64,000 nucleotides of DNA from Erwinia phyllosphaerae. Lineage in GTDB: Bacteria > Pseudomonadota > Gammaproteobacteria > Enterobacterales > Enterobacteriaceae. Each line of letters opens with the position of its first letter. The first letter of the stretch is position 1. Shown here in pieces: positions 17,982 to 28,432 of the stretch. The notes below the pieces were generated by a model that did not search any database, was not told the DNA's origin, and saw only the letters and a program-made list of their open reading frames with translations. A program made the translations under genes and the position numbers. The stretch lies in assembly GCF_019132875.1 (NCBI RefSeq), contig NZ_JAHSPF010000007.1, positions 1 to 64,000 of the forward strand, written 5' to 3'.

Positions 17982-19033
17982 AACTCAATTTCAGCCAGCG
18001 TCTGGGCGAGGCGACCTTACAGGTCAACGCGCAGCTGCCCGCAAAAGGGATCACGGCTATCTTTGGCGTTTCCGGGGCTGGAAAAACCTCGCTGATTAAC
18101 GCTATCGGCGGCCTGACCACGCCGCAGGAAGGTCGCATTCTGCTCAATGACCGTCTGCTGTTTGATGCGGAGTCGGGTCTGAATCTGCCGCCCGAAAAGC
18201 GGCGCATCGGCTATGTTTTTCAGGATGCGCGGCTGTTCCCACACTATCGTGTAAAAGGCAATCTTACCTATGGCATGGCGAAAAGCATGCGCTCACAGTT
18301 TGACGCTCTGGTCGCGCTTTTAGGCATTGAACAACTGCTGGATCGCTTTCCTTTCTCGCTTTCCGGCGGTGAAAAACAGCGGGTGGCGATTGGTCGCGCC
18401 TTGCTTAGCGCGCCGGAAATCTTGCTGATGGACGAGCCGCTGGCCTCGCTGGATCTGCCGCGCAAGCGCGAGCTGCTGCCGTATCTGCAAAAGCTGGCAA
18501 AGCAGATTGATATCCCCATCCTGTACGTCAGCCACAGCCTGGAAGAGATTGTCCGGCTGGCCGATAACGTGCTGGTGCTGGATAAGGGTGAAGTGAAAGC
18601 GCTGGGCACGCTGGAGAAAGTCTGGGCCAGCAGCACCATGCGTCCGTGGCTACCGCGTGCCGAGCAGAGCAGCGTGCTGCGTGTTCAGATTCTGGAGCAG
18701 CATCCGCATTACGCGATGACCGCGCTGTCGCTGGGCGACCAGCATATCTGGGTTGACCGGATTAACGCGCCGCTGAAGACGCCGTTGCGTATTCGCCTTC
18801 AGGCAGCCGACGTGTCGCTGGTCCTGCAGCCGCCGCTCAACAGCAGCATTCGCAACGTCATTCCGGCGCAGGTCAGCGAGCTGCTGGATATTGATAACCA
18901 CGTCGAGGTAAAGCTGCTGGTGGGGCAAAGCGAGCTGTGGGCGCGCATAACGCCCTGGGCCCGCGATGAGCTGATGATTAAACCGGGCATGTGGCTTTAT
19001 GCCCAGATTAAAAGCGTAGCGATTGCTACTTAG
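17975..19033 (+). CDS. modC: Molybdate ABC transporter ATPase ModC
   Basis: ATPase driving molybdate import, 352 aa as in E. coli. Walker [10 protein letters not shown] (about 31-39), signature LSGGEKQR, Walker [13 protein letters not shown] and a C-terminal TOBE molybdate-binding regulatory domain (about 290-352). The ATG at 17975 overlaps modB by seven bases. Confidence 0.95.
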   Translation: MLELNFSQRLGEATLQVNAQLPAKGITAIFGVSGAGKTSLINAIGGLTTPQEGRILLNDRLLFDAESGLNLPPEKRRIGYVFQDARLFPHYRVKGNLTYGMAKSMRSQFDALVALLGIEQLLDRFPFSLSGGEKQRVAIGRALLSAPEILLMDEPLASLDLPRKRELLPYLQKLAKQIDIPILYVSHSLEEIVRLADNVLVLDKGEVKALGTLEKVWASSTMRPWLPRAEQSSVLRVQILEQHPHYAMTALSLGDQHIWVDRINAPLKTPLRIRLQAADVSLVLQPPLNSSIRNVIPAQVSELLDIDNHVEVKLLVGQSELWARITPWARDELMIKPGMWLYAQIKSVAIAT

Positions 19034-19034
19034 G

Positions 19035-19096
19035 CCGTGCTGATAGCTTTAAGGCTGACTCTGACCGTGCTGATAGCGGCTAAAGCCGACTACAGA
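19035..19096. repeat. Short direct repeat after modC
   Basis: CCGTGCTGATAGC occurs at 19035 and again at 19065, a 30-base period in the gap between modC and convergent ybhA. The second copy runs into a GGCT-AAAGCC hairpin. Possibly a small extragenic repeat. Confidence 0.4.
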
Positions 19097-19908
19097 ATCT
19101 CCCGGTAAATCGTTTCGCTGATGCCGGGTTCAAGATTGGTGCCGATAACACGGTGTGCACGAGCCTTAATCGCGTCGTCGGCATTGCCCATCGCCACGCC
19201 CAACCCGACATTTTCCAGCATGCTCAGGTCGTTATAGTTATCGCCAAAAGCCAGCACGTTGCTCATCTGCAAACCTTCAGATGCAACCCATTCCGCCAGC
19301 CGTTTGCCTTTGCTGTTGCCCGCTTTGGCGATATCCACCTGATCATGCCATGACCATTCACAGGCCAGGCCCAGCTCTTTTTCGACGCCGTCGGCGAACT
19401 GCTGTAAAGCGCGGGTATCGGAATGAGACAGGGCAAACTTCCAGATGGATTGCGCTTCTTGCGCCGCTTTCGCCAGGCTTGGCACTTTAGTAAACACCGG
19501 GCGCTGATGTTCCGGCAGTGACAATCCCCAGTTAATAGTGCGGGTGACGTGGCCGGTTTCGGTCTGGTAAAGCATGGCGTTATCGACATACAGCAGGCCG
19601 TGGATCGCGGCTTCATCCAGCATCTCAATTACCCGCAGCGCCTGCTCGGGCGGCAGCGGATCGGCTGCCAACACCTTTTTTGCTTGATAATCATACAAAT
19701 AGGTGCCATTACAGCAGATTGCAGGTGTATCCAGCGCCAGCGCCTGATAAAAAGGATGGATGGCAACGTGATGGCGGCCGGTGACGATAATCACTTTTAC
19801 GCCAGCCTGTCGGGCTTTTTGCAGCGCTTCCAGCGAGGCGGGAAGAATCGTTTTACGTGGCGTAAGCAGCGTGCCGTCCAGGTCCAAAGCAATAACGCGA
19901 TAACTCAT
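19090..19908 (-). CDS. ybhA: HAD-IIB phosphatase YbhA (pyridoxal phosphate phosphatase)
   Basis: Cof-type HAD hydrolase; the E. coli protein dephosphorylates pyridoxal 5'-phosphate and sugar phosphates. 272 aa, same as E. coli. Motif I DLDGTLL with nucleophile Asp8, motif II VTGRH, and the late GNSKGKRL and AFGDNYNDLSML motifs binding magnesium. The ATG at 19908 was chosen by homology over an upstream one. Confidence 0.92.
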   Translation of the reverse strand: MSYRVIALDLDGTLLTPRKTILPASLEALQKARQAGVKVIIVTGRHHVAIHPFYQALALDTPAICCNGTYLYDYQAKKVLAADPLPPEQALRVIEMLDEAAIHGLLYVDNAMLYQTETGHVTRTINWGLSLPEHQRPVFTKVPSLAKAAQEAQSIWKFALSHSDTRALQQFADGVEKELGLACEWSWHDQVDIAKAGNSKGKRLAEWVASEGLQMSNVLAFGDNYNDLSMLENVGLGVAMGNADDAIKARAHRVIGTNLEPGISETIYREIL

Positions 19909-20056
19909 AAACAGTTCCAACGATAATCAACACGAATTTTCGAGTCTACACCTTGTGACGAGGTTAACAAAATTGCCTGGCAAAAATCCGCCAGCATAGC
20001 CGGGAAAAACACGCTACGCTGAAGCAAAACAGATCGCCAGGAAAAAAGGAGCATTC

Positions 20057-21052
20057 ATGAAACAGGTCGTTTACACCGCCAGCCCCGAAAGCGGGCAAAT
20101 CCACGTCTTTCAGCTCGAGCAACAGGGCGCGCTAACGCTGTTGCAGGTTGTCGATCTGCCAGGTCAGGTTCAGCCGATGGTGGTCAGTCCAGACAAAGCC
20201 TTTTTGTATGTCGGCATTCGTCCCGACTTCCGCGTTATCGCTTTCCACATCGACAGCGAAGGCAAGCTGACCAAAGCGGGAGAAGCACCACTGCCTGGCA
20301 GCCCGACGCATATTTCCACCGATCGCCAGGGCCGCTTTATTTTCACCGGCTCTTACAACGACGCCTGCGTCAGCGTAACGCCACTTGATGCAGAAGGTCT
20401 GCCGGGCGAACCGCTACAGGTGATTAAAGGCCTGGACGGCTGCCATTCCGCCAATATCGATCTGCGTAACGACACGCTGTTTGTTCCGGCGCTGAAGCAG
20501 GATCGCATTTGCCTGTTCGATCTGCAGGAGGATGGCCAGCTGACGCCGCACGCGCAGCCGCAGGTTAATACTGTGGAAGGCGCTGGCCCGCGCCATATGG
20601 TGTTCCATCCCAATCAGCAATACGCCTACTGCGTTAACGAGCTGGACAGCACCGTAGACGTCTGGCAGCTCAATAACGCCCATGGCGAAGTGGAACGCGT
20701 ACAGAGCCTGGATATGATGCCAGCAGGCTTCAGCGACACGCGCTGGGCGGCAGACATTCGCTTAACGCCGGATGGCCGTTACCTTTACAGCTGCGATCGT
20801 ACGGCCAGCGTCCTGACCGTGTTCAGCGTCAGTGAAGACGGTGGTTTGCTGACTGTCGAAGGCCATCAGCCGACGGAAACGCAGCCGCGCGGTTTTAACA
20901 TTGACGCCAGCGGTCAGTATCTGATTGCGGCAGGACAGAAGTCGCACCATATCGAAGTCTATAAAATTACTGCGGAAAGGGGACTGCTGCAGCCGCTGGC
21001 TCGCTATGCGGTTGGGCAAGGCCCGATGTGGGTGACGATAGCGGAAATTTAA
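20057..21052 (+). CDS. pgl: 6-phosphogluconolactonase Pgl
   Basis: Hydrolyses 6-phosphogluconolactone in the oxidative pentose phosphate pathway; seven-bladed beta-propeller type, 331 aa as in E. coli. Conserved blade motifs include [42 protein letters not shown] and QGPMWV. AAAAAAGGAGC precedes the ATG. Confidence 0.96.
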   Translation: MKQVVYTASPESGQIHVFQLEQQGALTLLQVVDLPGQVQPMVVSPDKAFLYVGIRPDFRVIAFHIDSEGKLTKAGEAPLPGSPTHISTDRQGRFIFTGSYNDACVSVTPLDAEGLPGEPLQVIKGLDGCHSANIDLRNDTLFVPALKQDRICLFDLQEDGQLTPHAQPQVNTVEGAGPRHMVFHPNQQYAYCVNELDSTVDVWQLNNAHGEVERVQSLDMMPAGFSDTRWAADIRLTPDGRYLYSCDRTASVLTVFSVSEDGGLLTVEGHQPTETQPRGFNIDASGQYLIAAGQKSHHIEVYKITAERGLLQPLARYAVGQGPMWVTIAEI

Positions 21053-21058
21053 ACCGAG

Positions 21059-21085
21059 ACAGGCGGCAGAATTGCCGCCTGTTTT
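21059..21085. terminator. Bidirectional terminator between pgl and ybhB
   Basis: Stem ACAGGCGGCA / TGCCGCCTGT with GAAT-type loop and T4; sits between convergent genes. Confidence 0.8.
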
Positions 21086-21087
21086 AA

Positions 21088-21564
21088 TCAGCTGTAAATA
21101 GCGGTGATGGAAGCGCTCGCCAGCTGGTGAAAATGCACGTTAAAGCCCAGCATCGCGCCGCTGGCCTGCTCGTCCACATCCAGTTTCTCTACGTCCAGTG
21201 CGTAAACGGTAAAGATATAGCGATGGCTTTCGCCTTTTGGCGGTGCCGCGCCACCATAGCCCGCCTTACCAAAGTCGGTACGGGTTTGCACTGCGCCCGA
21301 AGGCAGATCGGCGATGCCGGAACCTGCGCCCTGCGGCAGCACGCGCGTATCGGCGGACAGATTTGCCACGCCCCAGTGCCACCAGCCGGAACCGGTTGGC
21401 GCATCGGGATCGAAACAGGTCACCACAAAGCTTTTAGTGCCGGGCGGCACATCATCCCAGGCCAGATGCGGGGACAGATTATCGCCGCTGTAGCCCATAC
21501 CGTTAAAAACCTGCCGCTCTGGCAGTTTGTCGCCGTCGTGAAAATCCTGGCTAAAGAGTTTCAT
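21088..21564 (-). CDS. ybhB: YbhB/YbcL-family (PEBP / Raf kinase inhibitor-like) protein
   Basis: Phosphatidylethanolamine-binding-protein fold, 158 aa, no signal peptide. The anion-pocket motifs are visible: CFDPDAPTGSGWWHW (about 50-64) and the GAAPPKGESHRYIFTVYAL strand. E. coli YbhB is almost identical in length and sequence; its function is unknown. Next gene in the same direction is the DJ-1/PfpI protein, so they may share a transcript. Confidence 0.93.
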   Translation of the reverse strand: MKLFSQDFHDGDKLPERQVFNGMGYSGDNLSPHLAWDDVPPGTKSFVVTCFDPDAPTGSGWWHWGVANLSADTRVLPQGAGSGIADLPSGAVQTRTDFGKAGYGGAAPPKGESHRYIFTVYALDVEKLDVDEQASGAMLGFNVHFHQLASASITAIYS

Positions 21565-21577
21565 TTCCCCTCCTGGT

Positions 21578-22258
21578 TTATTGATGAAGCAGTTTCAGCA
21601 GCTCCTCGGCTGCGGCTGCGGAGGATGCGGGATTCTGGCCGGTTACCAGATGACCGTCGGTGATGGCATAGCTGCCCCAGTCATCGGTTTTTTCATACTC
21701 CGCGCCCAGCGTTTTCAACGCATCCTCGACCAGGAAAGGTACCACATTCGTCAGGCCAACGGCGTCTTCTTCACTGTTGCTGAAACCGGTAACTCGTTTA
21801 CCAGCCACCAGCGGCGTACCGTCCGGCTTCTTAGCCTGCTTTAACACGCCCGGCGCGTGGCACACGGCGCCCACCGGCTTACCGTTGGCGTAGAAACTCT
21901 CAATCAGTTCGATGCTGTGCTGGTTTTCGGCCAGATCCCATAAAGGGCCGTGTCCGCCAGGATAAAACACCGCATCAAACGTGCTGCTGTCGATATCGGC
22001 CAGCTGTTGCGTATTGGCCAGCGCCTGCTGAGCGGCAATATCTTTGCGAAAGCGCTCGGTATCGGCAGTTTGCGCATCGGGCTCGTCGCTGACGGGATCG
22101 AGTGGCGGCTGTCCGCCTGCGGGCGAAGCCAGCACGACATTCGCGCCGGCATCGCGGAAAACGTAATAAGGCGCAGCGAACTCTTCCAGCCAGAAGCCGG
22201 TTTTTTTACCGGTGTCGCCAAGCTGGTCATGGGAGGTCAGCACCATTAAAATTTTCAT
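21578..22258 (-). CDS. DJ-1/PfpI-family type 1 glutamine amidotransferase-like protein
   Basis: 226 aa single-domain DJ-1/PfpI fold of the HchA-like branch. The nucleophile elbow is AVCHAPGVL (Cys in the AVCHAP motif). An early acidic residue in TGFWLEEFAAPYYVF and the FYPGGHGPLWDL loop match the glyoxalase III/chaperone-like family. Likely handles reactive aldehydes or protein glycation, by inference. The start at 22258 follows AGGAGTG. One base from the upstream oxidoreductase gene, so cotranscribed with it. Confidence 0.85.
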   Translation of the reverse strand: MKILMVLTSHDQLGDTGKKTGFWLEEFAAPYYVFRDAGANVVLASPAGGQPPLDPVSDEPDAQTADTERFRKDIAAQQALANTQQLADIDSSTFDAVFYPGGHGPLWDLAENQHSIELIESFYANGKPVGAVCHAPGVLKQAKKPDGTPLVAGKRVTGFSNSEEDAVGLTNVVPFLVEDALKTLGAEYEKTDDWGSYAITDGHLVTGQNPASSAAAAEELLKLLHQ

Positions 22259-22259
22259 C

Positions 22260-23312
22260 TTACACTCCTGATGGTTTGTCACCGGCTACGCGAATCAGCA
22301 CCTTGCCGAAGTTTTTGCCTTCCAGCATGCCGATAAAGGTTTCCGGCGCGTTATCCAGGCCGTCTATCACATCTTCGCGGAATACAAAGCGGTCTTCGGC
22401 TACCCACTGGCTCATCTGCTGGAAAAACTCTTCGAAGCGGTGGCCGTAGTCCTGAGTAATGATAAAACCTTCGACGCGCAGGCGTTTGCGCAGGATCGCA
22501 CCCTGGAACTGCGGCAGGCGGTCGGGGCCGCTGGGCGTATCGGTGCTGTTGTAATCGGCGATTAATCCACAGACCGGAATACGTCCCTTAGTGTTCATCA
22601 ACGGCAGGACGGCCTCAAACACCGGGCCGCCAACGCTTTCAAAATAGACGTCGATACCATCGCGACAGTAGCGCTTCAGTGATTCCGCCAGATCGCCAGA
22701 GCGGTGGTCCAGGCAGCGGTCAAAGCCCAGCACCTCTTCGGCATAGCGGCATTTCTCTTCGCCACCGGCGATGCCAACCACGTAGCAGCCTTTCAGCTTA
22801 GCGATCTGACCGACCATCGATCCCACCGCGCCGGTAGCCGCCCCGACCACCACGGTTTCGCCAGGCTGAGGATTACCGATATCCAGCAGGCCCATATAGG
22901 CAGTAAAGCCGGTCATCCCCAGCATGCCCAGCGCCCATGACGGATGCTTCAGTACCGGGCCGCTGAGTTTAAAGAGGTCTTTTCCGTCGGACAGGGCAAA
23001 ATCCTGCCAGCCGCTCTGGCTGACTACCCAGTCGCCCGGCTGATAATCTTCATGGTTAGACTTTTCAACAACGGCAACGGTGCCCGCGCCCATCACATCA
23101 TTCACGGCGACGGGCGGGACATAGGAGGGCGCGTCGCTCATACGACCGCGCATATAGGGGTCCAGCGATAGCCAGACGGTCCGCAGCAAAATTTGGCCTT
23201 TCCCTGGCTCGGGTACGTGCTGCGACTCCAGACGGAAGTTAGCTTCGGTTGGCGCACCGTGTGGGCGTGAAGCCAGTACGATACGGCGGTTTGTCTGTTT
23301 GTCTTGCGGCAT
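22260..23312 (-). CDS. NADP-dependent oxidoreductase of the CurA/YncB family
   Basis: Zinc-independent medium-chain reductase, 350 aa. The N-terminal catalytic part contains LSLDPYMRGRM (about 49-59). The Rossmann motif is GAATGAVGSMVGQIAKLKG, with ESVGGPVFEAV and FGKVLI near the end. The family reduces double bonds of enones such as curcumin or other plant alpha,beta-unsaturated ketones. Together with the DJ-1-like neighbour it suggests an electrophile-detoxification pair. Substrate unknown. Confidence 0.88.
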   Translation of the reverse strand: MPQDKQTNRRIVLASRPHGAPTEANFRLESQHVPEPGKGQILLRTVWLSLDPYMRGRMSDAPSYVPPVAVNDVMGAGTVAVVEKSNHEDYQPGDWVVSQSGWQDFALSDGKDLFKLSGPVLKHPSWALGMLGMTGFTAYMGLLDIGNPQPGETVVVGAATGAVGSMVGQIAKLKGCYVVGIAGGEEKCRYAEEVLGFDRCLDHRSGDLAESLKRYCRDGIDVYFESVGGPVFEAVLPLMNTKGRIPVCGLIADYNSTDTPSGPDRLPQFQGAILRKRLRVEGFIITQDYGHRFEEFFQQMSQWVAEDRFVFREDVIDGLDNAPETFIGMLEGKNFGKVLIRVAGDKPSGV

Positions 23313-23403
23313 GGTTCTTTCTCCTTAACGAGGTACAACTTGTAAGAAGCGTAGTGCATGCGCGTCTCTCTCGCCTGGTCGACTGTGCCATGCCGCTCAA
23401 GGC

Positions 23404-24693
23404 TCAATCCAGAAAAAGGCCGGGCTGCTGCACCGCTTCGGCTATCGCATCCGTCAGCTTTTTAAGCGCCTGCGGCTGAATAATATAGGGCGGCATCAGA
23501 TAAATAAGTTTGCCGAAAGGCCGGATCCAGACGCCGCGCTCGACGAAAAAGCGCTGAAGTGCGGCCATATTGACCGGACGACGGGTTTCAATCACGCCAA
23601 TGGCACCCAGCACGCGGGCATCGGCAACTTCAGGCTGCGCTTTTAGCGGTAACAGCCCGGCGCGCAGCTGTGTTTCAATCGCGCTGACCTGCTGCTGCCA
23701 CTGATTTTCCTGCAGCATGGCCAGGCTTTCGCTGGCGACGGCGCAGGCCAGCGGATTGCCCATAAACGTTGGGCCATGCATAAAGCAGCCCGCCTCGCCG
23801 TTGCTGATGGTGTTGGCCACTTCGCGCGTGGTCAGCGTGGCGGAAAGCGTCATTGTGCCGCCGGTCAGCGCCTTACCAACGCATAAGATATCCGGCGCGA
23901 TGCCGGCATGGTCGCAGGCGAAAAGCTTGCCGGTGCGGCCAAAACCTGTCGCGATCTCATCCGCGATCAGCAGCACATTGTGACTATCGCACAGCTCTCG
24001 CACCGCTTGCAGATAGCGCGGATGGTAAAAACGCATCCCGCCCGCGCCCTGGACAATGGGTTCCAGAATGACCGCCGCCAGCTCATGCGCATGCTGCGTA
24101 AGCAACCACGCAAAATCAGCGATATCGTTTTCCTGCCACTCATCGTCAAAACCGCAGGCGGGCGCGGCGGCAAACAGATGATTCGGCAAATAGCCCTGAT
24201 AAAGCGAATGCATAGAGTTTTGCGGATCGCACACTGACATGGCGGCAAAAGTGTCACCGTGATAACCGTTACGCAGCGTCAGAAAGCGCTGACGCTTTTC
24301 GCCGCGCGCCTGCCAGTATTGCAGTGCCATTTTCATCGACACTTCAACGGCCACCGAGCCAGAATCCGCCAGGAAAACGCACTCCAGGCCCTGCGGCGTC
24401 ATCTCTACCAGACGGCGACAAAGCGCCACGGCCGACGGATGCGTAATGCCGCCAAACATCACGTGCGACATCTGCGCAATCTGCGCGTGCATCGCCTGGT
24501 TCAGGCGCGGATGGTTGTAGCCGTGGATCGCCGCCCACCATGATGACATGCCGTCCGTCAGTTCCCGGCCATCATCCAGTTTTAGCGTGGTCTCGAACGC
24601 GGCCACCACCGGATAGACCGGCAGCGGTTTGCTCATGGAAGTGTAGGGATGCCAGATATGGTCACGGTCGAAGGCGAGATCGTTGGGCGTCAT
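23404..24693 (-). CDS. bioA: Adenosylmethionine--8-amino-7-oxononanoate aminotransferase BioA
   Basis: Third-from-last step of biotin synthesis, converting KAPA to DAPA with S-adenosylmethionine as amino donor. 429 aa as in E. coli. Motifs: HIWHPYTSM (about 12-20), [26 protein letters not shown], and the PLP lysine in CVGKALTGG. The start MTPNDLAFD at 24693 was chosen over an upstream ATG that lies inside the BirA operator. Divergent from bioBFCD. Confidence 0.96.
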   Translation of the reverse strand: MTPNDLAFDRDHIWHPYTSMSKPLPVYPVVAAFETTLKLDDGRELTDGMSSWWAAIHGYNHPRLNQAMHAQIAQMSHVMFGGITHPSAVALCRRLVEMTPQGLECVFLADSGSVAVEVSMKMALQYWQARGEKRQRFLTLRNGYHGDTFAAMSVCDPQNSMHSLYQGYLPNHLFAAAPACGFDDEWQENDIADFAWLLTQHAHELAAVILEPIVQGAGGMRFYHPRYLQAVRELCDSHNVLLIADEIATGFGRTGKLFACDHAGIAPDILCVGKALTGGTMTLSATLTTREVANTISNGEAGCFMHGPTFMGNPLACAVASESLAMLQENQWQQQVSAIETQLRAGLLPLKAQPEVADARVLGAIGVIETRRPVNMAALQRFFVERGVWIRPFGKLIYLMPPYIIQPQALKKLTDAIAEAVQQPGLFLD

Positions 24694-24698
24694 AAAAT

Positions 24699-24735
24699 AC
24701 TTGTAAACCAAAATTAAAAAAATTAGTTTACAAGT
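24699..24735. promoter_or_regulatory. BirA operator with divergent bio promoters
   Basis: TTGTAAACC (24701-24709) and AGTTTACAA (24725-24733) form the BirA half-sites with a 15-base AT-rich spacer, extending one more pair on each side. It sits between bioA and bioB as in E. coli, so biotin status controls both directions. Confidence 0.93.
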
Positions 24736-24834
24736 ATAACCGTAAAAAAGGCGGTTGATAAAGCGCCCTCGTTTGTGGCGCTTTACGTTTTTTAGCCGCC
24801 TGAGACCTTATTTACCCCCTTTCTGGAGCAAGCA

Positions 24835-25866
24835 ATGGCAAATCGCTGGACAATCGCACAGGCGCAGGCCCTTTTCGACAAGCCTTTTCTGGAGCTGATG
24901 TTTGAAGCGCAGCAGATCCACCGTCAACATTTCGATCCGCGTCAGGTGCAGGTCAGCACGCTGCTGTCGATCAAAACCGGCGCCTGTCCGGAGGACTGCA
25001 AATATTGTCCGCAGAGCGCGCGTTATAAAACCGGGCTGGAATCCGAGCGCCTGATGGAGGTGGAAGAGGTGCTGGTGTCAGCGCGTAAAGCCAAAGCCGC
25101 AGGGTCAGACCGCTTCTGCATGGGCGCGGCGTGGAAAAACCCCCACGAGCGCGATATGCCTTATCTGGAGCAGATGGTCAAAGGCGTGAAGGCGATGGGG
25201 CTGGAAACCTGCATGACGCTCGGCACGCTCAGCGACGAGCAGGCGAGCCGCCTGGCGCATGCCGGACTGGATTACTACAACCACAATCTGGACACCTCGC
25301 CAGAGTTTTACGGCAGCATCATCACCACGCGCAGCTATCAGGAACGCCTTGATACCCTGGGCAAAGTGCGCGATGCCGGGATCAAAGTTTGCTCCGGCGG
25401 TATTGTCGGGCTGGGCGAAACCGTGAACGATCGCGCCGGTCTGCTGGTACAGCTGGCAAACCTGCCGGTGCCGCCGGAAAGCGTACCGATCAACATGCTG
25501 GTGAAGGTCAAAGGCACGCCGCTGGCGGACAACGACGATGTCGATCCTTTCGATTTTATCCGCACTATCGCCGTGGCGCGTATCATGATGCCGACCTCGC
25601 ACGTACGCCTCTCTGCCGGTCGCGAGCAGATGAGCGAGCAAACGCAGGCGATGTGCTTTATGGCTGGCGCGAACTCGATTTTCTACGGCTGCAAGCTGCT
25701 GACCACGCCAAACCCGGAAGAGGACAAAGATTTAATCCTGTTCCGCAAGCTGGGCCTGAATCCGGAACATACCACTACCGCAGCCGGTGATAACGAGCAG
25801 CAGCAGGCGTTAGCCGGTCAGCTACTGACCGCCGACACCGAGCAGTTCTATAACGCGGCCCTGTAA
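24835..25866 (+). CDS. bioB: Biotin synthase BioB
   Basis: Radical SAM enzyme that inserts sulfur into dethiobiotin; 343 aa. The radical SAM cluster motif is CPEDCKYC (about 53-60). The [2Fe-2S] cluster ligands and [12 protein letters not shown] and GLGET motifs are present. Its TAA overlaps the bioF ATG by one base (TAATG). Confidence 0.97.
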   Translation: MANRWTIAQAQALFDKPFLELMFEAQQIHRQHFDPRQVQVSTLLSIKTGACPEDCKYCPQSARYKTGLESERLMEVEEVLVSARKAKAAGSDRFCMGAAWKNPHERDMPYLEQMVKGVKAMGLETCMTLGTLSDEQASRLAHAGLDYYNHNLDTSPEFYGSIITTRSYQERLDTLGKVRDAGIKVCSGGIVGLGETVNDRAGLLVQLANLPVPPESVPINMLVKVKGTPLADNDDVDPFDFIRTIAVARIMMPTSHVRLSAGREQMSEQTQAMCFMAGANSIFYGCKLLTTPNPEEDKDLILFRKLGLNPEHTTTAAGDNEQQQALAGQLLTADTEQFYNAAL

Positions 25867-27017
25867 TGAGCTGGCAGCAACGTATCGGCCTGGCGCTCGA
25901 CGAGCGGCGGGCCAGCCAGCAGTTTCGCCAGCGCCGCGTTCATCAGCAGAATGATGCCCGAACGCTTTGCGTTGATGGTCATCGCTACCTGAATTTCTCC
26001 GCCAACGACTATCTGGGGCTGAGTCAGGATCCGGCGATTATCAAAGCCTGGCAGCAGGGCGCTGAACGCTACGGCGTGGGGGCGGGCGGATCGGGCCATG
26101 TCACCGGTTACGGCTTGCCTCATCAGGAATTTGAGCAGCAGCTGGCCAGCTGGCTGGGCTATCCGCGCGCGCTGCTGTTTATCTCTGGTTTTGCGGCGAA
26201 CCAGGCGGTTATCGCGGCGATGATGCAAAAAAATGACCGCATCCTGGCCGATCGGCTGTCGCACGCTTCGCTGCTGGAGGCGGCCTCGCTGAGTCCGGCC
26301 ACGCTGCGGCGCTTCGCCCACAATCAGCCGCAGGCGCTGGCAAAATTGTTCGAGAGTTCGCCCGAAGGCGAAACGCTGGTCGTTACCGAAGGTGTCTTTA
26401 GCATGGACGGCGACAGCGCGCCGCTGGCGGATCTGCATCAGCTGGCCGCTGCGCACCAGAGCTGGCTAATGGTGGATGATGCGCACGGCGTTGGCGTGAT
26501 CGGCGAACAGGGGCGCGGCAGCTGCTGGCAGCAAAAAGTCCGGCCAGAGCTGCTGGTGGTGACTTTTGGTAAAGCATTTGGGCTAAGCGGCGCGGCGGTA
26601 CTCTGTAGCGAAGAAACGGCAGATTACTTGTTGCAGTTTGCTCGTCATCTGATTTACAGCACGGCGATGCCACCCGCGCAGGCTTTTGCCCTACAGGCGG
26701 CGCTGGAGGCGGTACAACAGGGCGATGAGCTGCGTGAGCAACTGCAACGCAATATCGCGCTGTTCCGTGCTGGCGTTGATAAGTCGCTCACCTTGCTGCC
26801 TTCCGCTACCGCCATCCAGCCTTTACTGGTGGGCGAGGAAGCACAGGCGCTGCGGCTGGCGGGCAGGCTGCGTGAGCGAGGCTGCTGGGTGACGGCTATT
26901 CGCCCGCCAACCGTGCCGAAAGGCACCGCGCGCCTGCGCATCACGCTAAGCGCGGCGCACGGCGAAGAAGATATTTACCGCTTACTGGAGGCGCTGCATG
27001 ACGCAAACGGTCAATAA
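25866..27017 (+). CDS. bioF: 8-amino-7-oxononanoate synthase BioF
   Basis: PLP enzyme joining pimeloyl-ACP and alanine to KAPA; 383 aa. [16 protein letters not shown] (about 77-92), the [10 protein letters not shown] motif, and the PLP lysine in [10 protein letters not shown] are visible. Coupled to bioB by a TAATG overlap and to bioC by a 20-base overlap. Confidence 0.96.
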   Translation: MSWQQRIGLALDERRASQQFRQRRVHQQNDARTLCVDGHRYLNFSANDYLGLSQDPAIIKAWQQGAERYGVGAGGSGHVTGYGLPHQEFEQQLASWLGYPRALLFISGFAANQAVIAAMMQKNDRILADRLSHASLLEAASLSPATLRRFAHNQPQALAKLFESSPEGETLVVTEGVFSMDGDSAPLADLHQLAAAHQSWLMVDDAHGVGVIGEQGRGSCWQQKVRPELLVVTFGKAFGLSGAAVLCSEETADYLLQFARHLIYSTAMPPAQAFALQAALEAVQQGDELREQLQRNIALFRAGVDKSLTLLPSATAIQPLLVGEEAQALRLAGRLRERGCWVTAIRPPTVPKGTARLRITLSAAHGEEDIYRLLEALHDANGQ

Positions 27018-27756
27018 GGCGGCGGTCGCTCAGGCCTTTGGCAAAGCGGCGCAAAGCTACAACCAGCATGCTGAGCTACAGCGGCTGAGCGGGGAGAAGC
27101 TCTTCTCGTTTGCCCGCAGACCACAGCACTGCCGGGTGCTTGACGCGGGCTGTGGGCCAGGCTGGTTTAGCCAGCGCTGGCGCAGCGCGGGCCATCATGT
27201 GACGGCGCTGGATTTATCGGTGGAGATGCTGGAGCAGGCCAGGCTACACGACACCGCCGATAGCTATCAGCAAGGCGATATCGAAGCGCTGCCCTTTGCC
27301 GATGCCGGCTTTGACGTCTGCTGGAGCAACCTTGCCGTCCAGTGGTGCAGCGATTTACGCCTGGCGCTGCACGAAATGCGGCGCGTTACGCGTCCCGGTG
27401 GACAGGTACTGTTTTCAACGCTGGCGGCGGGGTCGCTTGGCGAGCTGAATCTGGCCTGGCAAACGCTGGATCTACCCGCGCCCGTCAATCGTTTTTTGAG
27501 CGTGGCGGAAACAAGCGCAGCAGCAGCCGAACTCGATCTGCGGCTGGAGCAGCACACGCTGACGCTGGCATTTCCTGACGTGTTGAGCGCCTTGCGATCG
27601 CTAAAAGGCATTGGCGCAACGCATTTACACCACGGGCGACGTGGCGGGCTGCTAAGCCGGGGACATTTACATCAGCTGGCGCAGAGCTGGCCGCGCGACG
27701 AGCGCGGTTTTCTGCTCAGCTATCATCTGCTGTATGGAGTTATCGATGGTGAGTAG
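26998..27756 (+). CDS. bioC: Malonyl-ACP O-methyltransferase BioC
   Basis: Methylates malonyl-ACP to start pimelate assembly in the fatty-acid pathway; 252 aa. SAM-binding motif [10 protein letters not shown] (about 47-55), then [10 protein letters not shown] and [11 protein letters not shown]. Start lies within the end of bioF; its stop overlaps bioD by 11 bases. Confidence 0.94.
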   Translation: MTQTVNKAAVAQAFGKAAQSYNQHAELQRLSGEKLFSFARRPQHCRVLDAGCGPGWFSQRWRSAGHHVTALDLSVEMLEQARLHDTADSYQQGDIEALPFADAGFDVCWSNLAVQWCSDLRLALHEMRRVTRPGGQVLFSTLAAGSLGELNLAWQTLDLPAPVNRFLSVAETSAAAAELDLRLEQHTLTLAFPDVLSALRSLKGIGATHLHHGRRGGLLSRGHLHQLAQSWPRDERGFLLSYHLLYGVIDGE

Positions 27757-28420
27757 TTGGTTTATTACCGGTACGGATACGGAAGTAGGAAAAACGGTTG
27801 CCAGCACCGCGCTGCTACAGGCGGCAAAAGCTGCCGGGCTGCGTAGCGTAGGCTATAAGCCTGTCGCTTCCGGCTGTGAAGTAACGGCGGACGGTATCCG
27901 CAACAGTGACGCGCTGGCTTTACAGCAAAACAGCGTGCTGGAACTGCCTTACGAGAGTATCAATCCGCTGGCCTTTCTGGAGCCGACCTCGCCGCATATT
28001 GTGAGCGCGGAAGAGGGCAGGCCGATAGAGCTTTCTCGTCTTTCCGCCGGTCTGGCGGCGCTGCAACAGCAGGCCGACTGGGTACTGACGGAAGGCGCGG
28101 GCGGCTGGTTTACGCCACTAAGCGAAGAACACACCTTTGCCGACTGGGTAATACAGGAACAGCTGCCGGTGGTGCTGGTGGTTGGCGTCAAGCTGGGCTG
28201 CATCAATCACGCCATGCTGACGGCGCAGGCCGTCCAGGCCAGCGGGCTGCGGCTGGCAGGCTGGATAGCTAACGTGGTACAGCCAGCGGGCAAGCGCCAC
28301 GCCGAATATATGGCGACGCTACGGCAGCGCTTACCTGCGCCGCTGCTGGGTGAAATCCCTTACCTGACGAACAGCGCCGACTTCGACCAGCTGGGCCGCT
28401 ATGTTCGCCTACCGGAGTAA
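27746..28420 (+). CDS. bioD: Dethiobiotin synthetase BioD
   Basis: Closes the ureido ring of dethiobiotin with CO2 and ATP; 224 aa. The P-loop GTDTEVGKT is at about residues 8-16, with GYKPVASG and EGAGGW. I chose the ATG at 27746 (MVSSWFITG) because GGAG is correctly spaced and the P-loop then falls in its usual place. Last gene of bioBFCD. Confidence 0.94.
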   Translation: MVSSWFITGTDTEVGKTVASTALLQAAKAAGLRSVGYKPVASGCEVTADGIRNSDALALQQNSVLELPYESINPLAFLEPTSPHIVSAEEGRPIELSRLSAGLAALQQQADWVLTEGAGGWFTPLSEEHTFADWVIQEQLPVVLVVGVKLGCINHAMLTAQAVQASGLRLAGWIANVVQPAGKRHAEYMATLRQRLPAPLLGEIPYLTNSADFDQLGRYVRLPE

Positions 28421-28432
28421 GTTAACGGCCGT